Part shown: piece by piece, positions 8,201-15,256 of the stretch
How positions within the stretch are numbered: the stretch's first letter is position 1
Layout of the letters: each line of letters opens with the position of its first letter
DNA from: an uncultured Eubacteriales bacterium
GTDB taxonomy: Bacteria > Bacillota > Clostridia > Oscillospirales > Acutalibacteraceae
Direction of reading: 5' to 3'
Assembly: GCA_900540235.1 (NCBI GenBank)
Contig: UQEY01000004.1
Coordinates: 33,805 to 97,804 of the forward strand
Length of the DNA stretch: 64,000 nt
Translations under genes and position numbers: made by a program
The notes under the pieces: generated by a model
The model's input: only the letters and a program-made list of their open reading frames with translations
Databases searched by the model: none
Told to the model about the DNA's origin: nothing

Positions 8201-9457
8201 CTATTCTATTATATATTTTAGACTCTTTGCACATTCTTTAAGCTTACTTTGCGGTATGCCGGATGGGGAAAGAACGAGTGTTATCTTACCGTTTTCATAT
8301 TTTTCAATAAACACAGAAATTCCGTTTTGCTCAAATAAGTCAAGGCTTTTGTTAAATTCGATTTCCATAATAATTTGAAGCGTATTTTCACCGATTGAGA
8401 TTGAAGCAGACGGAAATTCTTCTTTTAAAATGAGATAAAATTCCTTTGTTTTGCTTGAATAAAGCCTTCTTATTTTTCTTGTTTGCGAATTTATATGACC
8501 GTCACGGATGTATTGACATAGCGCTATTTGCTCTGTTTTACTTGCCGTTTGAGCAAATTTATGAATGTTTTCTTTGTAAAGTCCGGCAAGTTCCTCGTTA
8601 AGTACCATAAAACTTATTCTTATGCCGGGCAAAAGCATTGCCGAAAACGAACCGAGGTATATTACATTTCCGTGACCTAAAGTAAATAGAGCCGGTGTAG
8701 GCTTAACATTATACATAAAATCGTTTTCATAGTCGTCCTCAATAACAATCGAGTTGTGAGCAAATGAATATTCAACAAGTTCCAGTCTTCTTTTATTTTT
8801 CATAACATCGCCCCAGCGTGTCATATGCGAAGGTGAAACATAAATAATATCTGCGTCTTTATATCTTGTATGAACATCGTAGCCGTAATCTTCAAAAATT
8901 CCTATACCCTGAGTAAAACTGCTGTTTGGAAAAGATACCGTTTTGCTGTTATCAAAAAGAGAAGCAAGAATTGTAAGCAAAACGCCCACACCGGCTCCTA
9001 TTACTATTCTGTCCGGTGATGCGGTTACATTTCTTTTTTCTCTTATGTATTTTGCAATGGCACATCTTAAATCGTATTCGCCTTGCGGTTGACTGTAGGT
9101 TAAAAGCCTTTCTTTTTGCCTTAGGGCGTTTTTTATGTACCTTTGCCAAAGCGATATATCAAAGCTTTCAGGGTCGGCTGATTCGCCGCACAAATTATAG
9201 ATATATTTTATACTTTTTTCTTCGTGATTTTTGTCACTATTATTTTTATTGATTATCGAAACAAAGTATCCGCTTTTTTCTTTAGAAATAATATAACCGT
9301 CTGCGCAAAGTTCAAAATAAGCATTTTGTACCGTTGTTGTTGATACATTGTAAATGTGCGAGGCACCCCTGACTGACGGAATTTTATCGCCGTGTGAGAG
9401 CTGACCTGTTTCAATTTGCCTTTTTATATCATTATATAGTTTGCTGTATTTTTTCAT
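8201..9457 (-). CDS. MocR/GabR-type transcription regulator (PdxR-like) lacking the PLP-binding lysine
   Basis: The product has 418 residues. An N-terminal GntR winged helix (about 1-66, with DKIPSVRGASHIYNVSTTTVQ) is joined to an aminotransferase-fold domain (about 95-418). The fold is well preserved: the Asp that contacts the pyridine nitrogen in IEDDYENDF (239-247) and the GNVIYLGSFS...LLPGIRISFMV segment. In GabR and PdxR this segment reads FSK, with the lysine forming the Schiff base to pyridoxal phosphate. Here residue 273 is Ala (codon GCA, 8639-8641). The gene is divergent from pyridoxal kinase and an ECF S-component, so it most likely controls B6 salvage. Cofactor binding, if any, must be non-covalent. 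The start at 9457 keeps the full winged helix. Confidence 0.88.
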   Translation of the reverse strand: MKKYSKLYNDIKRQIETGQLSHGDKIPSVRGASHIYNVSTTTVQNAYFELCADGYIISKEKSGYFVSIINKNNSDKNHEEKSIKYIYNLCGESADPESFDISLWQRYIKNALRQKERLLTYSQPQGEYDLRCAIAKYIREKRNVTASPDRIVIGAGVGVLLTILASLFDNSKTVSFPNSSFTQGIGIFEDYGYDVHTRYKDADIIYVSPSHMTRWGDVMKNKRRLELVEYSFAHNSIVIEDDYENDFMYNVKPTPALFTLGHGNVIYLGSFSAMLLPGIRISFMVLNEELAGLYKENIHKFAQTASKTEQIALCQYIRDGHINSQTRKIRRLYSSKTKEFYLILKEEFPSASISIGENTLQIIMEIEFNKSLDLFEQNGISVFIEKYENGKITLVLSPSGIPQSKLKECAKSLKYIIE

Positions 9458-9480
9458 ATCTGTATACCCAAAATCTGTTG

Positions 9481-9519
9481 AAACTGTATCTTTAATTAAC
9501 TACAGTTTTATTATATAAT
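9481..9519 (+). promoter_or_regulatory. Promoter and inverted repeat in the B6 divergent region
   Basis: TATAAT at 9514-9519 is preceded at 17 bp by a weak TTTAAT (9491-9496). The inverted repeat AAACTGTA (9481-9488) / TACAGTTT (9501-9508) brackets the -35 region, the expected place for a MocR-type regulator to recruit or block RNA polymerase. Binding by the adjacent regulator is inferred from position. Confidence 0.5.
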
Positions 9520-9554
9520 ATTACATTGTGATAATCAAGATGTTAGGTGATAAT

Positions 9555-10385
9555 ATGAAAAAATGTGCTGTTATTAACGATTTATCAGGTTTCGGTAAAT
9601 GTTCGCTTACTGCTTCGATTCCGCTTATGTCGGCAATGGGTGTAGAAGTTCATCCGCTTTTAACTGCAGTTCTTTCAAATCAAACTGCTTATGAAAGCTT
9701 TAAATCTTTATCGCTTACCGACACAATGCTTCCGTTTATTGATGAGTGGAAAAAGCTCGGTGCTTCCTTTGACGGCATATTAACAGGCTTTGTTACAGAT
9801 AAAATGCAACTTGAAATAATCAGCAAATTTATAGATGAATTTAAGGGTGAAAATACACTTGTTGTTGCCGACCCGGTTATGGCAGATAACGGTGCACTTT
9901 ACGGCGGATATGATATGTCAATGTGCGATGTAATAAGAAAGTTTTGCTTTAAAGCCGATGTTATTACACCTAACACTACTGAACTTGCTATTCTTGCTAA
10001 TAAAGATGACTGCAGAGTGTTTGATGATGAGTTTATTAATGATTATGGAAATATTAAGGAAAGCTGTTTAAAACTTTTTGATAAAGGAATTAAAAGAATA
10101 GTTGTTACGGGCTATAAAGAAAATGACTTTATTTCAAATATAATTTTTGATAACGGAAAGTTTGATAAAGCTACCTTTAAAAAAGTCGGCGGATATTACA
10201 GCGGTACCGGTGATGTGTTTGCATCCGTTTTGACCGGTTCGCTTCTTAACGGAAAAAGTCTTGTTGAAGCTTGTGAAAAAGCAGGTGAATTTATTACAAA
10301 TACAATTAAAGTGACTGAAGTTACAGACGGCAACGACGGTATCGCTTTTGAAAAAAATCTAAAGGAGTTGATTTCTTATGAATAA
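9555..10385 (+). CDS. pdxK: Pyridoxal/pyridoxamine kinase
   Basis: The product has 276 residues, close to family length. It belongs to the ribokinase-like PdxK/PdxY group: the N-terminus NDLSGFGKCSLTASIPLMSA, the middle VVADPVMADNG and PNTTELAIL, and the anion-hole/catalytic GTGD in YYSGTGDVFASVL (about 216-228). It phosphorylates pyridoxal, pyridoxine or pyridoxamine in the cytoplasm, trapping the imported vitamin. The start at ATG 9555 has aggtg 5 bp upstream; an upstream ATG has no site. The 3' end overlaps the transporter gene by 8 bp. Which vitamer is preferred, and whether HMP is also used, cannot be told from sequence. Confidence 0.88.
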   Translation: MKKCAVINDLSGFGKCSLTASIPLMSAMGVEVHPLLTAVLSNQTAYESFKSLSLTDTMLPFIDEWKKLGASFDGILTGFVTDKMQLEIISKFIDEFKGENTLVVADPVMADNGALYGGYDMSMCDVIRKFCFKADVITPNTTELAILANKDDCRVFDDEFINDYGNIKESCLKLFDKGIKRIVVTGYKENDFISNIIFDNGKFDKATFKKVGGYYSGTGDVFASVLTGSLLNGKSLVEACEKAGEFITNTIKVTEVTDGNDGIAFEKNLKELISYE

Positions 10386-10896
10386 AAAAGTTTTAAAAAT
10401 GGTCTATGCGGCAGTATTTGCGGCAATGGTTTTTGTGCTTACAAGATTTATTCAAATTCCTGTACCGGGCGGTATGGGCTATCTACATTTCGGCGATGCT
10501 ATGATTTATCTGGTTGCGTCAACTCTCGGCGGTCCTTGGGCACTTTTGGCTTCGGCTATAGGTGCTGCAATAGCTGATTTGTCGTCGGTTTATGCCGTTT
10601 ATGCACCTGTAAGCGCTATAGTTAAAGTTCTTATTGCACTTCCATTTGTTCTTGTAAATAAAAAGAGTGAAAAAATATTGACACCGCTTACTATTTGTCT
10701 TACAATACCAAGTGGCATAATTACGGTACTTGGCTATTTTGTCGGTGATTGCATCATTAACAAAGCTTATGCTGTTGCCGATATACCTATGAATGTCGTT
10801 CAGGCGGTAGGCAGCGCAATTATATTTATTATTATCGGTGCCGCTTTTGATGCCGCAAAACTTAAAAAGAAATTATTTATTAATAGTATGAAGTAA
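10378..10896 (+). CDS. ECF transporter S-component, probably for vitamin B6
   Basis: The product has 172 residues with about five or six membrane helices. The pattern (VYAAVFAAMVFVLTRF, then GYLHFGDAMIYLVASTLGGP) is that of the ECF_trnsprt substrate-capture family. It needs the shared energising module (EcfA, EcfA', EcfT), which is not in the window. Overlap with pdxK and the divergent MocR regulator point to pyridoxine or pyridoxal uptake, matching the PdxU/PdxU2 context. The substrate is inferred from neighbours only. aaggag lies 12 bp before the ATG. Confidence 0.8.
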   Translation: MNKKVLKMVYAAVFAAMVFVLTRFIQIPVPGGMGYLHFGDAMIYLVASTLGGPWALLASAIGAAIADLSSVYAVYAPVSAIVKVLIALPFVLVNKKSEKILTPLTICLTIPSGIITVLGYFVGDCIINKAYAVADIPMNVVQAVGSAIIFIIIGAAFDAAKLKKKLFINSMK

Positions 10897-10908
10897 GAAA
10901 GTGATATT

Positions 10909-11520
10909 ATGGCAGATATAGTATATACATTAGATGGTTGCGTTTATCTTAATATAACAAATAAATGCCCTTGTAACTGCGCTTTTTGTATTCGTTCCAA
11001 GAGTGACGCTTACGGCGACGCTAAAGAACTTTGGTTTGATAAAGAGCCTACTTTTGAAGAAATTAAAAAGGCTATTGACGATTATGATTTTCACGGTGTT
11101 GATAAAGCTGTTTTCTGCGGCTACGGTGAACCTACAAATGCTTATGACAATCTTATTAAATCGGCAAAGTATTTAAAAAAGATTAATCCTAATATTAATC
11201 TCAGACTTAATACGAACGGTCTTTCCGACTTGATTAACGGCAAGCCTACTGCCAAGGAATTATCATCTGTTTTTGATTATATTTCTGTTTCTCTTAACGA
11301 GCCTGACAGCGAGAAGTATGATAAAATTACCCGTAACTGTTTTAAAGGCAAGGCTTTTGAAGCAATGCTTAAATTTACTAAGGAATGTGTTGCCGATTGC
11401 CCGAAAGTAAGAATGACTGTAGTTGATGTTATTTCACAAGAAGACATTGAAAAGTCAAGAAAAGTTTGTGAGTCAACGGGCGCTGAGTTTAAAGTTCGTT
11501 CGTTTGCAAAGGGCAGATAA
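10909..11520 (+). CDS. Small radical SAM protein (TatD-linked type)
   Basis: The product has 203 residues. The 4Fe-4S motif CPCNCAFC (Cx3Cx2C, about 19-26) is followed by GYGEPTNAYD, the SAM-contacting GGE-like strand, and LRLNTNGL and ISVSLNEP strands. It has only the core barrel and no SPASM or auxiliary cluster domain. It resembles the short radical SAM proteins usually found beside TatD nucleases; no tatD is present here. The reaction is unknown. It follows the ECF gene by 12 bp and is terminated at 11544-11571, so it is the last gene of the B6 operon. A link to B6 metabolism is positional only. Confidence 0.8.
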   Translation: MADIVYTLDGCVYLNITNKCPCNCAFCIRSKSDAYGDAKELWFDKEPTFEEIKKAIDDYDFHGVDKAVFCGYGEPTNAYDNLIKSAKYLKKINPNINLRLNTNGLSDLINGKPTAKELSSVFDYISVSLNEPDSEKYDKITRNCFKGKAFEAMLKFTKECVADCPKVRMTVVDVISQEDIEKSRKVCESTGAEFKVRSFAKGR

Positions 11521-11543
11521 ATAAAATCAACAATTAATTAATG

Positions 11544-11571
11544 ATACCGAGGCTTTTCCTCGGTATTTTTT
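11544..11571 (+). terminator. Intrinsic terminator of the B6 operon
   Basis: A 9-bp perfect stem (11544-11552 with 11558-11566) has a 5-nt loop and is followed by a T-run. Confidence 0.9.
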
Positions 11572-11572
11572 G

Positions 11573-11601
11573 TTGTAATGATTAAATTTTTGTGATACAA
11601 T
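11573..11601 (+). promoter_or_regulatory. Sigma-A promoter of the MFS permease
   Basis: TTGTAA (11573-11578) and TACAAT (11596-11601) have 17 bp between them, 39 bp upstream of the permease start and directly behind the preceding terminator. Confidence 0.6.
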
Positions 11602-11639
11602 AAATTTGGATAATTATTGCTTTTTAAGGGGGATTTTAT

Positions 11640-12977
11640 ATGAGCAGTAATAATAAAACCGGTGCACTCGGGGCTAAAGTTTGGTCGACTGTTATTATGT
11701 TTGGCTTAATCGGTCAAATTGCATGGGTGGTTGAGAATATGTATTTTTCCCGCTTTATGCAAAATGAAATTACGAGAGCACCATATGCAACAACTCTTAT
11801 GGTTGCTTTTTCGGCGGTATTCGCTACTTTGTCAACGCTTATCGGCGGTGCGCTGTGCGACAGAGCCGGCAAACGAAAGCTTTTTATATGTTGGGGTTAT
11901 GTTGTTTGGGGCTTTACAATTATGATGTTTGCGCTTGTTCCGATGAAGCCGGGCGAAGATAAAGTTCTTCCTATGGTTATTCTTGTTGTGGTAATGGACT
12001 GTGTTATGTCAATAATCGGTTCAATCAGTAACGATGCCTCGTTTAATACTTGGATAACAGATATATCAAATACGGCAAACAGAGCGAGAGTGGATACTGT
12101 TTTGGCTATAATGCCACTTGTTGCTCTTGCGGTTGTTTTCGGCGGTTTTGACTCACTTACAAATGAAAGTGCAACAACAGATGATTGGAAAAAGTTTTTC
12201 CTTATTTTGGGTGTTATCCCAACTGTCGGCGGTCTGCTCGGATTGTTTATTATGAAAGATAAAGAGGGAATAGTGCCTAATAAAAATAACACATTTTGGT
12301 CTGATTTTACATATTCGCTTCAACCGAATGTTATAAAGGAAAATAAAATGCTTTATGTTTGCTTGGCGGGTAATATGGTATCGGCTATTGCTTATCAGGT
12401 TTATGTAAACTATCTTTTCAATATTGTTGAGGGAACGCTCAAAATTAAGAATTATATCATTCCTGTCGGCATTATAATGGTCGCAGCCGCAGTCGGTTCT
12501 GTTTTAGTATCATCTGCAATGGATAAAAAAGGGAAAAAACATTTTTACTATCCTACAATTATTGCAGGTATAGTAGGCTGCATTGTTATTTGGTTTGCAA
12601 AATTCTTTGTTGATAAAAACGAAACGGCAGAACTTATAATTTTGATTATCGGTGGTATACTTGTAATAGGTGTAAGTCTTGTAATGGCAGGTTTGTTTAC
12701 GGCTTCTTATCGTGACTATATACCAAAAGGCAAAGAGGGACTTTTCCAAGGCTGCAGAATGGTAATGTATGTGCTCGTTCCGATGATTATAGGTCCGGTA
12801 GTCGCTCAAGTTATTATTAATGTTGCTAACAAAGGCGTAAAAGATTCAAACAATATAGTATATCCAATGGAACTATTCCTCGGTGCGGCAGTAATTATGT
12901 TTTTTGCTTTCATTCCTGCCAAAAAAGTTCGTGATAATCAACCAAAAATGCACGATGAACTTATGAAAAAGTTATAA
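11640..12977 (+). CDS. Major facilitator (GPH/MelB-like) permease
   Basis: The product has 445 residues and about 12 membrane helices. The first loop motif ALCDRAGKRKLFICWGYVVW fits the MFS/GPH superfamily. NDASFNTWITDIS after helix 4 matches the conserved Asp-containing segment of sodium/sugar symporters. ATG 11640 follows aaggggga at 8 bp. It stands alone between a promoter and the 13 kb intergenic region, with no enzyme neighbours, so no substrate can be suggested. Family assignment is good at superfamily level only. Confidence 0.8.
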   Translation: MSSNNKTGALGAKVWSTVIMFGLIGQIAWVVENMYFSRFMQNEITRAPYATTLMVAFSAVFATLSTLIGGALCDRAGKRKLFICWGYVVWGFTIMMFALVPMKPGEDKVLPMVILVVVMDCVMSIIGSISNDASFNTWITDISNTANRARVDTVLAIMPLVALAVVFGGFDSLTNESATTDDWKKFFLILGVIPTVGGLLGLFIMKDKEGIVPNKNNTFWSDFTYSLQPNVIKENKMLYVCLAGNMVSAIAYQVYVNYLFNIVEGTLKIKNYIIPVGIIMVAAAVGSVLVSSAMDKKGKKHFYYPTIIAGIVGCIVIWFAKFFVDKNETAELIILIIGGILVIGVSLVMAGLFTASYRDYIPKGKEGLFQGCRMVMYVLVPMIIGPVVAQVIINVANKGVKDSNNIVYPMELFLGAAVIMFFAFIPAKKVRDNQPKMHDELMKKL

Positions 12978-13059
12978 AAGTTTGTTTTGCTAACAAACGA
13001 ATGTTAACAAAATGTTCATATTTTTTCATTCTTAATTCAAGTATGCTTTGTATTATTAT

Positions 13060-13232
13060 CACAATGGATAAAAGAAAACATAAGTTAATGATTAGTGGAA
13101 AGCAGTTTTAGGAGTCAGAGTTTCTCCTCATTCAATTCATAAAATACTTTTTTCATTTCTCTGTCTGCTTTTAAAAATACTCCATCCACGATTGTAGCAA
13201 GGCAATGTTCCCACAGCATTGCCTTGTTTTTT
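13060..13232 (+). ncRNA. Candidate structured RNA of about 165 nt with its own terminator
   Basis: The 12978-13281 gap has no coding signal but is not featureless. A promoter-like TTAATT-16-TATTAT (13032-13059) is followed by paired segments: GTGG 13095-13098 with CCAC 13186-13189, AAAGCAG 13099-13105 with CTGCTTT 13165-13171, and CAGAG 13116-13120 with CTCTG 13159-13163. GGAG/CTCC (13111-13114/13124-13127) can form an alternative local hairpin. A 14-nt bulge (13172-13185) lies on the 3' side only. A strong terminator ends the segment. The length and long bulged-rod shape recall regulatory RNAs such as 6S RNA, but I cannot assign it to a class. The only ATG (13064, 15 codons) has no ribosome binding site. 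Confidence 0.45.
13199..13232 (+). terminator. Strong intrinsic terminator
   Basis: A 9-bp perfect stem (13199-13207 with 13217-13225) is followed by GTTTTTTT. It lies 220 bp after the permease stop and ends the candidate RNA at 13060-13232. Confidence 0.9.
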
Positions 13233-13242
13233 TGTCGTTATA

Positions 13243-13275
13243 TAAAAAGAGAACATAGATTATTCTGTGTTCTCT
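13243..13275 (-). terminator. Intrinsic terminator of the phosphoesterase gene
   Basis: On the minus strand an 8-bp stem (13275-13268 with 13255-13248) is followed by TTTTTATA, just after the stop codon at 13282-13284. Confidence 0.8.
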
Positions 13276-13281
13276 CAAATT

Positions 13282-14112
13282 TTATTTATTCTTTTTTATA
13301 TTTATTACTATTATCTCCGGGTGGTTAAAAAGTCTCAGCGGAAATTCCGAATTACCAAGTCCACGGCTTATTATCAGTTTAGGTCTTTCACCGAATGTAC
13401 CCCGTGCATATTTCGGCAATATACCTTGACCGGGTGAGAAAAGCGGACCTACAAACGGCATTATCCATTGTCCGCCGTGTGCGTGACCGGACAGTTGCAA
13501 ATCAAAATCATATTTTGAATAATTAAGTTCTTTAATACCTTTAAAATTTTCCGGAAAATGACTTAATACAAGTTTAAAACCGTCATATTGCGCTAATTTG
13601 TCAAAGTATGAACTCATATCTTTATAAACAAATGTGCCGTTTTTCCTTGCTTTATAGTCGGAAAAATCAGCTTGGTTTTCGTCAAGCCCGAGTATTGTGC
13701 AAAATTCATTTTGCGCATATCCGTTTAAAAGGACATTGAAACCGATATTATTAAGTTCAAGCATAAGTTCGTTGAAATTATCAAGCCGTCTTTCATGATT
13801 ACCGGTTATGTAATAAACAGGTGCAATTTTTACAAGCTCTTTGCCGTATTCAAGCATTTTTTCTTTATTTTTGCACTTGTCGTTAATGTAATCACCTGTA
13901 ATGCAAATAATGTCAGGCTTTTGCTCTTTGGTTTTAGTTAATACTGTTTTAAACGGCTTTGAATGAAAGTCGGAAAGATGCACAATTTTAAAATTACTTT
14001 TGGCATCTTCACTTTTTATTTCGTATTTTGTTAAATCTATTTTGTTGTTTTCGTAATAACAAAATGCTAAAAACAAGACTATTATTGCAAAAATTATAAT
14101 ATATATCATCAT
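13282..14112 (-). CDS. Membrane-anchored calcineurin-like metallophosphoesterase (YkuE/YaeI type)
   Basis: The product has about 276 residues. One N-terminal hydrophobic helix (about 2-18) anchors it; the catalytic domain follows and all metallophosphoesterase motifs are present: DFH (LSDFHS), GDY (ITGDYIND), GNHE, the SHFPE histidine and GHAHGGQW. Two metal ions bind at these residues. The YaeI/YkuE group acts on UDP-diacylglucosamine or related membrane-linked phosphates, so it probably faces the membrane, but the substrate here is open. Two adjacent ATGs (14112, 14109) follow caggtg; either could be used. The frame extends 14 codons upstream without a better site. Confidence 0.82.
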   Translation of the reverse strand: MMIYIIIFAIIVLFLAFCYYENNKIDLTKYEIKSEDAKSNFKIVHLSDFHSKPFKTVLTKTKEQKPDIICITGDYINDKCKNKEKMLEYGKELVKIAPVYYITGNHERRLDNFNELMLELNNIGFNVLLNGYAQNEFCTILGLDENQADFSDYKARKNGTFVYKDMSSYFDKLAQYDGFKLVLSHFPENFKGIKELNYSKYDFDLQLSGHAHGGQWIMPFVGPLFSPGQGILPKYARGTFGERPKLIISRGLGNSEFPLRLFNHPEIIVINIKKNK

Positions 14113-14229
14113 ATCACCTGTTAATATAATATATTTTTTTCTCTTTTTAGTCAATGTTTAAAATTTGTTATCAAATTAAAAAGGTTTTTAATGTATAATT
14201 TAGTATATTATATTGGAAGGGTGAGATTT

Positions 14230-15231
14230 TTGGACGATTCAATTCGTATTTTGGCGCAAGAAAACGAAAAAAAGATTCTTTGTGATAAAGCTTGCTTAGC
14301 AATCAATTCCCGTGGTAGGGTAAGACCTGAACCCGAGTGCAATGTAAGGACTTGTTTTCAGCGTGACCGTGACAGAATTATTCATTGCCAGGCATTTAGG
14401 AGGCTCAAGCATAAAACTCAAGTGTTTTTAGCTCCGAGCGGCGACCATTATCGCACAAGACTTACCCACACTCTTGAAGTCGCACAGATTGCCAGGACAA
14501 TCGCACGAGCACTTTGTCTTAATGAAGATTTGACTGAAGCGGTGGCTCTCGGCCACGATTTGGGTCATACTCCTTTCGGCCATGCAGGAGAGCGTGCGCT
14601 TAATCAGCTTTGTGAAAACGGTTTTAGACATTATGAGCAAAGCGTAAGAGTTGTTGAAAAAATAGAAAAAGGCGGCAAGGGTTTAAATCTTACAGATGAA
14701 GTTAAAAACGGTATCCTTTGCCATACTAAGGGTGAAGAAGCGTATACTCTTGAAGGGCAAATAATTCGTATTGCCGATAAAATTGCTTATATTAACCATG
14801 ATATTGATGACGCTCAAAGGGCGGGTGTACTTGTAGAGGAAGATATACCTCTCAGTTTAAGAATGCAACTCGGTATGACTAAGAGTGAAAGAATCAACAA
14901 TATGGTTATTGATGTTATTAAAAACAGTGACGAAAAAATCAGAATGAGCGAAGACTGTTATGTCGGTTTTATGGACTTGCATGATTTTATGTTTACCGCT
15001 GTTTATACTAATCCCGTTTGTAAGAGCGAGGAAAAAAAGGCTGTTGATATGCTTATCAATATTTATAACTATTATATTAAACATATTGATGAAATGCCTG
15101 AAGAATATATTATCATTGCAAATGAAGACGGCGATGAAAGAGCTGTTTGCGACTATGTTGCAGGTATGAGTGATACATATGCGCTCAAAGTGTTTAATAA
15201 ACTTTTTGTGCCGATGTTTTGGTACGATTGA
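14230..15231 (+). CDS. dgt: HD-domain deoxyguanosine triphosphohydrolase-like protein
   Basis: The product has about 333 residues. Conserved parts: CFQRDRDRIIHCQAFRRLKHKTQVF (a long match to the dGTPase signature), HTLEVAQIARTIARAL, the HD motif in GHDLGHTPFGHAGE and the distal Asp in NHDIDDAQ. It hydrolyses dNTPs, classically dGTP to deoxyguanosine and triphosphate. The start is judged to be TTG 14230: gaagggtgag lies just before it and a TATAAT at 14194-14199 (TCAAAT 17 bp upstream) would start the mRNA downstream of the only ATG (14191). It leads the dgt-dnaG-rpoD cluster, an arrangement known in many Clostridia. Confidence 0.88.
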   Translation: MDDSIRILAQENEKKILCDKACLAINSRGRVRPEPECNVRTCFQRDRDRIIHCQAFRRLKHKTQVFLAPSGDHYRTRLTHTLEVAQIARTIARALCLNEDLTEAVALGHDLGHTPFGHAGERALNQLCENGFRHYEQSVRVVEKIEKGGKGLNLTDEVKNGILCHTKGEEAYTLEGQIIRIADKIAYINHDIDDAQRAGVLVEEDIPLSLRMQLGMTKSERINNMVIDVIKNSDEKIRMSEDCYVGFMDLHDFMFTAVYTNPVCKSEEKKAVDMLINIYNYYIKHIDEMPEEYIIIANEDGDERAVCDYVAGMSDTYALKVFNKLFVPMFWYD

Positions 15232-15256
15232 TTTTAAGTAAAGGAGTTGAAATAAT

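Noticed and set aside
11897..12292. Long open frame on the minus strand within the MFS permease gene
   Set aside because: It has no ribosome binding site and no family pattern; the plus-strand gene has clear membrane helices and a promoter.
13064..13111. 15-codon ORF inside the candidate RNA
   Set aside because: It has no ribosome binding site and covers one arm of the predicted pairing; coding is unlikely.
14191..14230. ATG 14191 as the dgt start
   Set aside because: It overlaps the likely -10 box, lacks a ribosome binding site, and the site gaagggtgag fits TTG 14230.
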